A stretch of DNA of 64,000 nucleotides from Merdibacter sp965119685 (lineage in GTDB: Bacteria > Bacillota_I > Bacilli_A > Erysipelotrichales > Erysipelotrichaceae), in the NCBI GenBank assembly GCA_965119685.1, contig OZ221971.1:1-64000 (forward strand). Direction: 5' to 3'. Made by a program: the position numbers and the translations under genes. Positions 26,220 through 38,850 of the stretch are shown one piece after another (within the stretch, counting starts at the first letter, position 1; each line of letters begins with the position of its first letter). The notes under the pieces were generated by a model. That model did no database searches, was not told the DNA's origin, and saw only the letters and a program-made list of their open reading frames with translations.

Positions 26220-27700
26220 TAAAAGTCATTGCAACATACCTTTTCCTTTCTATCAACCTTTATACCCGTGGTTGATTACGGGGTTCATTGTCTGTATGAT
26301 TGAAATATGTGAATGTGGATTTGTATTGCTCCTTGTGGCTCTGACTACTTTAGAAAGGTTCTTACCACTCCTTATTCCAAAATAATGATGAGTTAGATGA
26401 GTCTTTGAATTCGTATCTCGTTCCAGGTTTTATGGTCTAAGTGCTGTGGTTTCTTCACTTCACATACTCTTATTTCAGAAAGGATGTGTTTTTATGTTTC
26501 TTGTTGGAATCGATGTCGGTAAGCTCTCTCACATGTTTTGCATCATGGATTCTTCCAATGGCGAAATCCTCGTCAGTCCTGTTTCTTTTAAAAACAATAA
26601 ACAAGGCTTTGATTTTCTGATGGGCAACATCAAGCTTTATCCCAAAGACAAATTGCTGATCGGTATGGAAGATACAGGCCATTATCATTTCAACCTTTTG
26701 AAGTTTTTACTCGATTCCGGTTATACCGTTGCACTCATCAATCCCATAACGACCGATCTTACCCGAAAGATGCAACTAAATCCTACCAAAGACGACAACC
26801 TGGATACCATGACCATCTGTGATGTCCTGGCTTCCAGTCCTCGTAAAAAGGGTTACAGGATTTCTAAAATCAATAATTTTGAATTTTATGAGCAGAAACG
26901 TCTGACCCGTGAACATCACGATCTCAAGGAACAATTAAACGTATATGCCAATAAGCTTCAGAAATGTATTGATATCGTTTTTCCTGAATATAACTCTCTG
27001 TTTAAATCCAAATATGGAACTGTATATTTGAAGGTCTTAAAAGCGTTTGGCTGTGCGAATGCTATTGCTCATGCCGATATCCGCAATATTCGCAAATGCT
27101 TCGAAACCAATAGGAACGGCCGCACTATTTCACTGACACCGGAAAAATTAAAAGAAGCTGCTAAGCATTCGATCGGGTTTCCTTCAAAGGCTGAAGTGAT
27201 CGAAATACGTCATCTGATCGATTTGATCGAATTGATCAAAGAACAAATCAACGATGTGGATATAAAAATAGAAGAGTTCAGCACGCAACTTAACTCTCCT
27301 ATCCTCACCATACCGGGAATCTCACATTTCTCCGGTACTTCTATTTTAGCTGAATTAGGAGATTTACGCAACTATTCTAAGGCGTCTCAAATCATCAAAT
27401 TTGCCGGTGTTTCCCCATATAAGCATCAATCAAGTCAATATGAAGCCCAACATACAGCCATTACCAAGAAGGGATCACGATATCTTCGCAAAACACTTTA
27501 TCAGGTGATCTTACCTGTTATTCGCTACAATCCTGTATTTAACGAATACTATCATCTCAAGTTGTCGCAAGGGAAAGGGCATCGTTGCGCTCAGGGACAC
27601 TGTGTACGAAAGTTACTTCGGATCATCTATCATCTGGTAATAACGAATCAACCGTTTGATTCAACTCTTTTAAAATAAGTCATTACTAAATTCTTAGATC
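26220..27700 (+). mobile_element. IS110-family insertion element (ends approximate)
   Basis: A transposase of the IS110 family with a long non-coding left part (from about 26220 to 26493), the layout of IS110-group elements whose left end encodes a bridge RNA. The family has no terminal inverted repeats and makes no obvious target duplication, so the ends cannot be fixed by eye. AAGTCATT occurs near both presumed ends (26223-26230 and 27677-27684), which may or may not be meaningful. A CCCGT/ACGGG hairpin sits at 26264-26284. Confidence 0.6.
26494..27678 (+). CDS. IS110-family transposase (DEDD recombinase)
   Basis: 394 residues from ATG 26494 (AAAGGA upstream; the earlier in-frame ATG at 26446 has none). 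N-terminal RuvC-like DEDD domain: FLVGIDVGKLSH (first Asp), IGMEDTGHYHF (Glu) and NPTKDDNLDTMTI (Asp, Asp). A helical linker follows, then the Tnp_20 domain with ILTIPGISHFSGTSILAELG, KFAGVSPYKHQSSQYEAQ and KKGSRYLRKTLYQ, which supplies the nucleophilic Ser. Full length and uninterrupted, so possibly active. Its genome neighbourhood is AT-rich. It sits between the PRD regulator and the rpoC terminator. Confidence 0.95.
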   Translation: MFLVGIDVGKLSHMFCIMDSSNGEILVSPVSFKNNKQGFDFLMGNIKLYPKDKLLIGMEDTGHYHFNLLKFLLDSGYTVALINPITTDLTRKMQLNPTKDDNLDTMTICDVLASSPRKKGYRISKINNFEFYEQKRLTREHHDLKEQLNVYANKLQKCIDIVFPEYNSLFKSKYGTVYLKVLKAFGCANAIAHADIRNIRKCFETNRNGRTISLTPEKLKEAAKHSIGFPSKAEVIEIRHLIDLIELIKEQINDVDIKIEEFSTQLNSPILTIPGISHFSGTSILAELGDLRNYSKASQIIKFAGVSPYKHQSSQYEAQHTAITKKGSRYLRKTLYQVILPVIRYNPVFNEYYHLKLSQGKGHRCAQGHCVRKLLRIIYHLVITNQPFDSTLLK

Positions 27701-28136
27701 CTCTACTAAGTTCTTTTTGTCATGCCTTTTTATTCACTATTTCAAAGATCGAGACAACTTCAGCTAACTAACTTCAATAAATTTTTATTTTCAGACTTTT
27801 TCATACAATTTACTTGATTTTTATATAGTTAGCTTTCAATCGCTTTGGATATCTTTTCATACACATATTATCATTTTATCATGTGCCTGCCATTAAAAAC
27901 AGCAATATCAAATGACAAATAATGCCGGCGAATTCCTTGGGCGAAGTTTTATGCAACATGATTAGGCGGGGAAGCTCTTGCGGCCTTATTTCGGATTTCT
28001 GTATTGCTTGAGTTATGATAACCCGATATAGCCTTTTATGTTACAGCCCCTTTGCAATTTTAATGTATCTGTTGTTTATCACAGCGCCTATTCATTTTTT
28101 GCATTATATGCGTAAGTCCCTCTTATCACTTCTCAC
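27701..28136. other. AT-rich intergenic stretch, no gene seen
   Basis: About 435 bases between the IS110 element and the rpoC terminator. Its first half is very AT-rich. I see no coding potential, promoter or repeat that I can support. It may contain remnants brought in with the island. Confidence 0.4.
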
Positions 28137-28174
28137 GCAAAAAAGAGAGCGCCCGCAACGGGAGTGCTCTCTGT
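28137..28174 (-). terminator. Terminator of the rpoB-rpoC operon
   Basis: Minus strand AGAGAGC...GCTCTCT stem with inner CCCG/CGGG pairing and T6, ten bases after the rpoC stop. Confidence 0.9.
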
Positions 28175-28183
28175 TTGATGAAA

Positions 28184-32050
<3,867 letters not shown>

Positions 32051-32057
32051 AATCTAC

Positions 32058-35000
32058 TTACGCCTCCTTATCTTCATCTTCCTGATCTTCATCGTATGCG
32101 GGATCTTCGCTCTCATCGAATGCAGCTTCAGCTCCCTCATCGCCGAATTGATTCATTTCCTCATCGTCTGCCGGCTCGTCCTCAGCTGCTTCTTCAGCAG
32201 GAAGCGTGTCGCTTTGTGCCGGCTGCGGCTTTGGCTCACTGTTGACGACGGTATTCGGCTCGTTGTCCTCCTTCGTCAGGTCGACCTCCTGCCCTTCGTC
32301 ATCGAGCAGGCGAACGTCGATTGCTAACGCCTGCAGCTCATGCATCAATACGCGGAAGGACTCCGGAACACCCGGCTGCGGAATATCCTTGCCCTTGATG
32401 ATCGCTTCATACGTCTTGGTACGGCCCTGAATATCGTCGGACTTCACCGTCAGGATCTCCTGCAGCGTGTGCGCGGCGCCGTATGCCTCCAAGGCCCAGA
32501 CCTCCATCTCACCGAAACGCTGTCCGCCGTTTTGCGCCTTACCGCCTAACGGCTGCTGCGTTACCAGGGAGTATGGTCCGGTTGCGCGGGCATGCAGCTT
32601 ATCGTCGACCATGTGCGCCAGCTTGATCATATACATGACACCGACAGAGATGCGCTCGTCGAACGCCTCGCCGGTGCGTCCGTCATAGAGCACCTGCTTG
32701 CCGTCTTTCGTCATGGCGGCCTCCTGCATGATCGCGCTGAGTTCCTCGTTGGAAATACCGTCGAATACCGGAGTCGCAAACTTCACGCCCAGCTTCTTGG
32801 CGGCATAGCCCAAGTGAATCTCCAGCACCTGTCCGATGTTCATACGGGAAGGCACGCCAAATGGGTTCAACATGATGTCTACCGGCGTACCATCCGGCAT
32901 GTACGGCATATCCTCTACCGGCAGGATTTTCGAGATGACACCCTTGTTGCCATGACGTCCGGCCATCTTGTCACCCTCGGAAATCTTACGTTTCTGTACG
33001 ATGTACACCTTGACGGTCTCTTTGACTCCCGGAGGCAGCTCATGTCCGTCCTCGCGCTTGAACACGCGGATGGAGTGAACGATACCGGCACCGCCATGCG
33101 GCACTTTCAGGGAGTTGTCACGCACCTCGCGCGCCTTCTCAGAGAAGATGGCGAGCAGCAGCTTCTCCTCCGGGGAGATTTCGCTTTGTCCCTTCGGCGT
33201 TACCTTACCGACCAGAATATCGCCTTCCTGCACCTCGGCGCCGACCATGACGATACCGCGGCTGTCTAAGTTGCGGCGGGCGTTCTCACTCACGTTTGGA
33301 ATATCGCGAGTGATCTCCTCCGGTCCCAGCTTCGTTTCACGGCAGTCGATGTCGTATTCTTCGATATGAATAGAGGTGTAGACGTCATCGCGAACTAAGC
33401 GCTCGCTCATGATGATCGCATCCTCGTAGTTGTAGCCATACCATGTCATGTAGGCAATTGTAACGTTTTGACCCAAGGCGAGCTCGCCGTTTTCCATCGA
33501 CGGTCCATCCGCGAGAATGTCGCCTTTCTCCACGCGCTCGTGCTTCTTGACGATCGGGCGCTGGTTGATGCTGGTACCGGCGTTGGAACGCTGGAACTTG
33601 CGCATGCGGTATTCGTGCGTCATGCCATCGTCATCACGGACGACGATGCGCTGAGAATCGACATATTCGACCACGCCGTCTTCCTTCGCGACGATACCGA
33701 CGCCGGAATCCTTGGCGATCTTATACTCGATGCCGGTGCCGACATACGGCGAATGCGGCATGAGCAGCGGCACTGCCTGACGCTGCATGTTCGCACCCAT
33801 CAAGGCACGGGAAGCGTCATCGTTTTCCAAGAACGGGACGCAGGCGGTCGCTACCGAGACGATCTGCTTCGGCGAGACGTCGGCTAACTCGACCTCCTCG
33901 CGGCGGGCGATGATCGTATCGCCGTTTTTACGGGCGACGACATGATCGTTGATCAGACGGCCGTCACGCACCTCGTTGGCCTGCGCGATGACATAGTCCG
34001 CCTCTTCGTCGGCAGAGAGATAGATGGCGTTTTCCTGTACGGTGCCATCCGGATTTACGATGCGATACGGCGTCTGAATGAAGCCATACTCGTTGATTTT
34101 TCCATAAGTTGTCAAGTTGGAGATCAAACCGATATTTGGACCCTCCGGGGTCTCGATCGGACAGATGCGGCCATAGTGAGAGCTGTGTACGTCACGCACC
34201 TCAAAGCCGGCGCGATCACGCGTCAGGCCGCCCGGTCCAAGTGCCGAGATACGGCGTTTGTTTGTCAGCTCGGCTAACGGGTTTTGCTGATCCATGAACT
34301 GCGAGAGCTGCGAGCTGGAGAAGAACTCCTTGATCGCCGCCGTCAGCGGACGGATGTTGGTGAGCTTCTTCGGCGTCAGCGTAGCGATCTCCGCAATCGA
34401 CATGCGCTCCTTGACGACGCGCTCCATACGGCTCAAGCCGATGCGGAACTGATTTTGAATCAGCTCGCCGACCGTGCGGATGCGGCGGTTGCCCAGCATA
34501 TCGATGTCGTCCGTCTCTCCGATTCCCTCCATGACGTTGAGGTTATAGGAATAGAACGCATACATGTCGGAAATAGTAATGGTGTGCTTGTTGGCAAAAG
34601 GATCGTTGCCGATGATCTTGATGACGGTATTGTCATCGCTGCGCACGAGAATCTCCTGTACGGCGGCGCCGACTAACCAGGCGTAGATCTCCTCGCCGCC
34701 GATGACAGACGCACAGATCTCCTCCACCGTATCCGGATCTAATGAATCCGGCTTTACGCGCGGCGTATAGCCGTCGACATACAGATCGCCGTCCGCATCC
34801 TCGACGTCATTGCCTTTCGCATCTGTCAAACGCGCCAAGGCATACATACGCTGTCCGTAGTTCAATACGGAAGCGACGTTTTCCTTGCTCAGGGCTACCT
34901 TCTTGGCAATGATGCCGCCCTGTACCTGAATCTTGTCAAACTGCTTGCGGATTTCTTCCACATCCGCCTCGCTCAGCACGCTGCCCTCATACAGAGTGCG

Positions 35001-36272
35001 ATCAGAGAGCTCGACGTCGTGCGCCAAAATACGGCCGATGAGACCGCTGCCGCACGCGGTGGATACCTCGACGACATCCGGGTGGTTAAACAGCGGGTTG
35101 AACGGGAACGCCGTCACATAGACGCCCTTCGCCAGCACCTCACGCAGCGCATTGCGCTCATCGCGCTTCACATACGTGCCGCTTTCCATGAATACCTTGC
35201 CATCGCCGTCCACAATATCCTGCGCCAGCGTCGTCAGGTGCGTACGGGATACCGCGCTCAGCTTTTTTCCCAGCTTAAAGCGTCCCGCCTTTGTCAGATC
35301 GTAACGGCGCGGATCAAAGAACTTCGCGTTCATCAGCGTAATCGAACCATCCAGCGTCGGAATCTCATCGCTGCGCTGATTCTCATACACCGACAGCAAC
35401 GCCTCCTGCGTCGTCTTGACCTTATCGCTTAACAGTGTGTGCTCCAGCTCCTCATACTTGCCGAAGAATGCGGTATATAACAGCAGGTAGAGATTCATGT
35501 ACTCCCTGTTTTCCTCATCGACGGCAACATCCTCATTCCACGTTCTGCCCATCGCGCGCAAAAACGCCTCCATCTGCTTCGTATCCAGCGGGTCCTCGTT
35601 AGGCATCAGATCTAACGACATACCCACCGCCTTAAACAGCACGCTGGAAAGGATCTTACGCTTGCGGTCGATGCTGACGGAAAGCTGACGGCCCAAAGAG
35701 CTCTTCTTCAGCTCGGTCATAAACTCCAGCCATGTGCCGCGGCTTGGAATCAGCTCGCAGGCATAGCTCGTCTTTCCGGTTTTCTCCTCATATCCGGTGG
35801 AGAAATAGGCGCCCGGAGAACGCACAATCTGCGAAACGATCACACGTTCCGCTCCGTTGATAATGAAAGTACCTGTCTCAGTCATCAAAGGAAAATCGCC
35901 GAGGAAGACCTCTTCCTCTTTACGGATGACCTCACCGGTGCTCGTATCGGTGATCTCCAGCTCCATCCGTGCCTTTAAAGGCGCGGCATAGTTGCACTCC
36001 CGATACATCGAATCCTCTGCGTTGTATTTCGGCTCGTCAAACGCATACCCCAAAAACTTCAGACGAATGTTTCCTCCATAGTTTTGAATCGGGTAAATCT
36101 CGTTGAATACTTCTGCGATTCCATCGTTTTTAAACCATTCAAAGGAGTCTGTCTGAATCTCCACGAGGTTTGGCAGCTCCAGATTGCCGCTGACCTTGGA
36201 ATAGTCCCTACGCTCAGCCTTTTTACCGGAAGCGACGATACGATAAGGTGTCTTTTGGTCCATGTACGCCAT
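32058..36272 (-). CDS. rpoB: DNA-directed RNA polymerase subunit beta, with acidic tail and His526-to-Asn in the rifampicin pocket
   Basis: 1404 residues, about 200 longer than a typical Firmicutes beta. Core motifs are normal (GPGGLTRDRAGFEVRDVH, IGLISNLTTYGKINEYGF, GRHGNKGVISKI, LGGKAQNGGQRFGEMEVWAL). The rifampicin region reads QLSQFMDQQNPLAELTNKRR: Asn671 stands where E. coli has His526. The extra length includes a C-terminal acidic tail of about 70 residues (DDEEMNQFGDEGAEAAFDES is part of it) and extra sequence in the N-terminal lobe (around 300-560). Start: ATG 36272 or ATG 36263; GAAAGG is better spaced for 36263. A promoter lies at the end of the upstream methyltransferase gene. Confidence 0.98.
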   Translation of the reverse strand: MAYMDQKTPYRIVASGKKAERRDYSKVSGNLELPNLVEIQTDSFEWFKNDGIAEVFNEIYPIQNYGGNIRLKFLGYAFDEPKYNAEDSMYRECNYAAPLKARMELEITDTSTGEVIRKEEEVFLGDFPLMTETGTFIINGAERVIVSQIVRSPGAYFSTGYEEKTGKTSYACELIPSRGTWLEFMTELKKSSLGRQLSVSIDRKRKILSSVLFKAVGMSLDLMPNEDPLDTKQMEAFLRAMGRTWNEDVAVDEENREYMNLYLLLYTAFFGKYEELEHTLLSDKVKTTQEALLSVYENQRSDEIPTLDGSITLMNAKFFDPRRYDLTKAGRFKLGKKLSAVSRTHLTTLAQDIVDGDGKVFMESGTYVKRDERNALREVLAKGVYVTAFPFNPLFNHPDVVEVSTACGSGLIGRILAHDVELSDRTLYEGSVLSEADVEEIRKQFDKIQVQGGIIAKKVALSKENVASVLNYGQRMYALARLTDAKGNDVEDADGDLYVDGYTPRVKPDSLDPDTVEEICASVIGGEEIYAWLVGAAVQEILVRSDDNTVIKIIGNDPFANKHTITISDMYAFYSYNLNVMEGIGETDDIDMLGNRRIRTVGELIQNQFRIGLSRMERVVKERMSIAEIATLTPKKLTNIRPLTAAIKEFFSSSQLSQFMDQQNPLAELTNKRRISALGPGGLTRDRAGFEVRDVHSSHYGRICPIETPEGPNIGLISNLTTYGKINEYGFIQTPYRIVNPDGTVQENAIYLSADEEADYVIAQANEVRDGRLINDHVVARKNGDTIIARREEVELADVSPKQIVSVATACVPFLENDDASRALMGANMQRQAVPLLMPHSPYVGTGIEYKIAKDSGVGIVAKEDGVVEYVDSQRIVVRDDDGMTHEYRMRKFQRSNAGTSINQRPIVKKHERVEKGDILADGPSMENGELALGQNVTIAYMTWYGYNYEDAIIMSERLVRDDVYTSIHIEEYDIDCRETKLGPEEITRDIPNVSENARRNLDSRGIVMVGAEVQEGDILVGKVTPKGQSEISPEEKLLLAIFSEKAREVRDNSLKVPHGGAGIVHSIRVFKREDGHELPPGVKETVKVYIVQKRKISEGDKMAGRHGNKGVISKILPVEDMPYMPDGTPVDIMLNPFGVPSRMNIGQVLEIHLGYAAKKLGVKFATPVFDGISNEELSAIMQEAAMTKDGKQVLYDGRTGEAFDERISVGVMYMIKLAHMVDDKLHARATGPYSLVTQQPLGGKAQNGGQRFGEMEVWALEAYGAAHTLQEILTVKSDDIQGRTKTYEAIIKGKDIPQPGVPESFRVLMHELQALAIDVRLLDDEGQEVDLTKEDNEPNTVVNSEPKPQPAQSDTLPAEEAAEDEPADDEEMNQFGDEGAEAAFDESEDPAYDEDQEDEDKEA

Positions 36273-36345
36273 CCTTTCTTTTATCCTTTACAGCTAAAAT
36301 GAGAAAACTTCGCCATTCTATCATTTTAGTATTTTGCAATTTATT

Positions 36346-36374
36346 ATAATATCAATCCGTTGTCAAATTGTCAA
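36346..36374 (-). promoter_or_regulatory. Promoter of rpoB-rpoC
   Basis: Minus strand: -35 TTGACA (36369-36374), 17-bp spacer, -10 TATTAT (36346-36351). It overlaps the end of the methyltransferase gene. The 5' untranslated region is about 70 nt. Confidence 0.65.
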
Positions 36375-36969
36375 GCTTTCGGGCGAAAAGAATATAATAT
36401 CCTTTCGACCTCGCCAATACCTCACAGTTGTGAAACAGCGATTCGATATGTTTTTTCGCACTGGGCGCTCCCTGCTGCTTGCGTATGACGACCCACAGCC
36501 TTCCGCCCGTTTCCAGATGCGCAAACGCCCCGTCAAACATCCGGTAGACGACATCCTTTCCCGCCCGAATCGGCGGATTGGTGACAATATCAGTAAAAGT
36601 ATTCCCTGCCACGCCTGAATATACATCGGAATGCACACAGCGCACGCTTACGTCATTTCGTTTCGCATTTTCCTGCGCCAGCTGCAAGGAGCGTGGGTTG
36701 ATCTCCGCCATGGTGATCTCACTGTGGGCAAACAACCGCTTGAGCACGATGCCGATCACCCCATAGCCGCATCCCAGATCTAACGTCCGCCCGCCGATTT
36801 CTCCATGCTTGGCGATGGCCGCTAACAATAGCTTTGTCCCCTCGTCGACATAGTCTTTACAGAAGACGCCGTTGTCGGTGAGAAAACGGTAAGTAAAACA
36901 CGAAAACCGGAAAGTGATTTCTTTCCGGTTTTGTGCCAAATGACGATTATCTGTGAAATAATGATTCAT
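36352..36969 (-). CDS. Class I SAM-dependent methyltransferase, RsmC/YbxB family (16S rRNA guanine-N2 methyltransferase type)
   Basis: 205 residues. Motif I RTLDLGCGYGVIGIVLK binds SAM; motif IV TNPPIRAGK is the NPP(I/F) signature of N2-guanine or N-amino methyltransferases; AEINPRSLQLAQENAKRN is the acidic loop after beta 2. This single-domain form corresponds to B. subtilis YbxB, which occupies the same place between rplL and rpoB, a strong synteny argument. Related RsmC methylates G1207 of 16S rRNA; the substrate of this protein is inferred. AAAGGA precedes the ATG. Confidence 0.9.
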   Translation of the reverse strand: MNHYFTDNRHLAQNRKEITFRFSCFTYRFLTDNGVFCKDYVDEGTKLLLAAIAKHGEIGGRTLDLGCGYGVIGIVLKRLFAHSEITMAEINPRSLQLAQENAKRNDVSVRCVHSDVYSGVAGNTFTDIVTNPPIRAGKDVVYRMFDGAFAHLETGGRLWVVIRKQQGAPSAKKHIESLFHNCEVLARSKGYYILFARKLDNLTTD

Positions 36970-37041
36970 TAACGATCACCGTCCTTTGCTTGACAGAGCA
37001 CTGGCTCTGCATTTTGTTCTCTTTGTATCCAGCGTTTGAAA

Positions 37042-37413
37042 TTACTTAATTTCAACAGAAGCACCGGCATCCATCAGCTTCTTCTTGATTTCCTCTGCTT
37101 CTTCCGGCTTGATGTTCTCCTTAATTACGCTTGGTGCCTTGTCTACCAGACCCTTTGCGTCTACCAGACCCAGACCCGTGATCTCACGTACGGCCTTGAT
37201 AACGGCAACCTTCGTTCCGCCGACGTCTGTCAGCGTTACCGTTACCTCGCTCGGTCCGGCAGCCTCAGCAGCCTCAGCAGCCGGTGCAGCGGCAACCGGT
37301 GCAGCAGCGGTTACGCCAAACTTCTCTTCGATTGCGCTTACCAGATCGTTGAGCTCCAGAATAGTAGCTTCCTCAAGATAAGCCAGAATGTCCTCATGTG
37401 TTAACTTTGCCAT
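37042..37413 (-). CDS. rplL: 50S ribosomal protein L7/L12
   Basis: 123 residues. N-terminal dimerisation helix (TILELNDLVSAIEEKFGV), the Ala/Pro-rich hinge (AAPVAAAPAAEAAEAA) and the C-terminal factor-binding domain with KVAVIKAVREITGLGLVDAK and GASVEIK. Forms the mobile stalk that recruits translation GTPases. Follows rplJ by 26 bp in the usual L10-L12 operon; AGGAGG lies before the ATG. Confidence 0.99.
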   Translation of the reverse strand: MAKLTHEDILAYLEEATILELNDLVSAIEEKFGVTAAAPVAAAPAAEAAEAAGPSEVTVTLTDVGGTKVAVIKAVREITGLGLVDAKGLVDKAPSVIKENIKPEEAEEIKKKLMDAGASVEIK

Positions 37414-37439
37414 GTTCGTTATCCTCCTATTTTTCTCTG

Positions 37440-37949
37440 TTATTCAGCAGCCTCTGCTGAACCTTCCTTGCTCTCTGCCACTGCCTTTACAGCGCAGGCG
37501 AATTTGATGATCGGTGACTGTAAGCATCCCAAGAACATGGAGATCATACCCTCCTTGTTCGGCAGGCTGGACAGCTTCTGAATGGTCTCAACACCTACGA
37601 CCTCACCTTCGACGATACCGCTCTTGAGCACCAGCGCGTCATGCTTCTTCGCAAACTTTGCCAGTACGCGAGCAGGTGCAACTGCGTCCTTACCGAAAGC
37701 GATTGCGTTAGGACCTACCAGAGATTCCTTCAGTCCGTCAGCGCCGATGCTCTCGACAGCGCGCTGTGCCATCGCATTCTTGTAAACCTTGAACTCAACG
37801 TCCTCGGCACGCAGGTTACGGCGCAGCTCTGTCATCTCCGCTACCGTCAAGCCGCGATACTCGACGACAACGGTGGACTCAGCATTTTTCATCTTCTCCG
37901 CAATTTCTTCGACTAACGCCTTTTTTGCATCGATGATTGCCTGATTCAT
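37440..37949 (-). CDS. rplJ: 50S ribosomal protein L10
   Basis: 169 residues from ATG 37949, chosen because AGGAGG lies nine bases upstream; the in-frame start at 37973 lies upstream of that site, in the leader. VVVEYRGLTVAEMTELRRNLR is broken by usage into the typical L10 N-terminal domain, followed by EFKVYKNAMAQRAVE (EFKVxKNxL signature), GPNAIAFGKDAVAPARVLAKF and the C-terminal helix that binds L7/L12 dimers. The L10-L12 complex also represses its own mRNA through the leader upstream. Confidence 0.98.
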   Translation of the reverse strand: MNQAIIDAKKALVEEIAEKMKNAESTVVVEYRGLTVAEMTELRRNLRAEDVEFKVYKNAMAQRAVESIGADGLKESLVGPNAIAFGKDAVAPARVLAKFAKKHDALVLKSGIVEGEVVGVETIQKLSSLPNKEGMISMFLGCLQSPIIKFACAVKAVAESKEGSAEAAE

Positions 37950-37974
37950 TACCCTACACCTCCTGTTTTCCATC

Positions 37975-38110
37975 TATCAAATATACCGCAAGAGTGATAA
38001 AAACCCGCACACAAAGACAGTCTGCGGGTTTGAAAGCTTCTATCATCTTTCTACCTCGGTAACATGATTAAGCCCTTGGGCCGTTACTGTCTTTGGTATA
38101 TTGATAACCT
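37975..38110 (-). promoter_or_regulatory. L10 leader (rplJ-rplL autoregulatory leader RNA)
   Basis: About 135 nt between the rplJ promoter and the gene. It contains complementary segments GTAACGGC and GTTACCGAGG and ACCAAAGACAG, a layout typical of Firmicutes L10 leaders that bind the L10-L12 complex. An intrinsic hairpin (38000-38031) follows in the leader. Assigned from position and pattern; no covariance model was run. Confidence 0.65.
38000..38031 (-). terminator. Attenuator hairpin within the L10 leader
   Basis: Minus strand AACCCGCA...TGCGGGTT stem followed by T5, upstream of rplJ. Its position after the L10-binding-like element fits transcription attenuation. Confidence 0.65.
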
Positions 38111-38115
38111 ATACT

Positions 38116-38143
38116 ATTGTAGCATCTATTCGGGATATGTCAA
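38116..38143 (-). promoter_or_regulatory. Promoter of rplJ-rplL
   Basis: Minus strand: perfect -35 TTGACA (38138-38143), 16-bp spacer, -10 TACAAT (38116-38121) with TGC before it. Lies directly after the rplA stop. Confidence 0.8.
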
Positions 38144-38830
38144 TTACTTTTCCACAGCGACGCGGATTCCCGGACCCATCGTCGTGCTCAGCACTAGGTT
38201 CTTGATATAAGTACCCTTGACTGCGGCCGGACGTGCCTTGGTGATCGTTGTCAAGATCGCCTTGAAGTTCTCCACCAGCGCCTGATCCTCGAAGCTCGTC
38301 TTGCCGATCATCAGGTTGATGTTGCCTTCCTTGTCGACACGGTACTCGACCTTACCTTTTTTGATATCCTCGATTGCCTTGGCAACGTCCATCGTCACCG
38401 TACCCGTCTTCGGGTTTGGCATCAGGCCCTTTGGACCTAACAGACGGCCCAGCTTACCGAGCTGACCCATCATATCCGGCGTTGCGACGATGATATCAAA
38501 GTCGAACCATCCCTTGGAGATCTGATCCAGCAGATCGCTTCCGCCGACATAATCCGCACCGGCGTCTTTTGCTTCCTGCTCCTTCGCTCCCTGTGTGATT
38601 ACGCATACCTTCTGGGTCTTACCGGTTCCATTCGGCAATACCATCGCGCCGCGGATCTGCTGATCGGCATGGCGAGGGTCTACGTTCAAACGGAAGCTGA
38701 CCTCTACGGATGCATCGAATTTTACTGTGCTTGTCTGCTTTGCCAAAGCAACTGCTTCTTCAATGGTGTAAGCCTTGGAACGGTCAACCAATTTAGCAGC
38801 TTCAGCAAATCTCTTTCCTACTTTTGCCAT
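38144..38830 (-). CDS. rplA: 50S ribosomal protein L1
   Basis: 228 residues, the normal L1 length. KFDASVEVSFRLNVDPRHAD, RGAMVLPNGTGKTQKVCV, LGRLLGPKGLMPNPKTGTVT (L1 signature) and KGTYIKNLVLSTTMGPGIRV are all present. Binds 23S rRNA at the L1 stalk and commonly represses its own rplK-rplA mRNA. 20 bp after rplK; AAAGGA upstream of the ATG. Confidence 0.99.
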   Translation of the reverse strand: MAKVGKRFAEAAKLVDRSKAYTIEEAVALAKQTSTVKFDASVEVSFRLNVDPRHADQQIRGAMVLPNGTGKTQKVCVITQGAKEQEAKDAGADYVGGSDLLDQISKGWFDFDIIVATPDMMGQLGKLGRLLGPKGLMPNPKTGTVTMDVAKAIEDIKKGKVEYRVDKEGNINLMIGKTSFEDQALVENFKAILTTITKARPAAVKGTYIKNLVLSTTMGPGIRVAVEK

Positions 38831-38850
38831 ATTCGCTCACTCGTCCTTTC

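Noticed and set aside
26223..27684. AAGTCATT at both ends of the IS110 element as a target duplication
   Set aside because: Eight bases could match by chance in AT-rich DNA and IS110 elements do not usually make target duplications; kept only as an approximate boundary hint.
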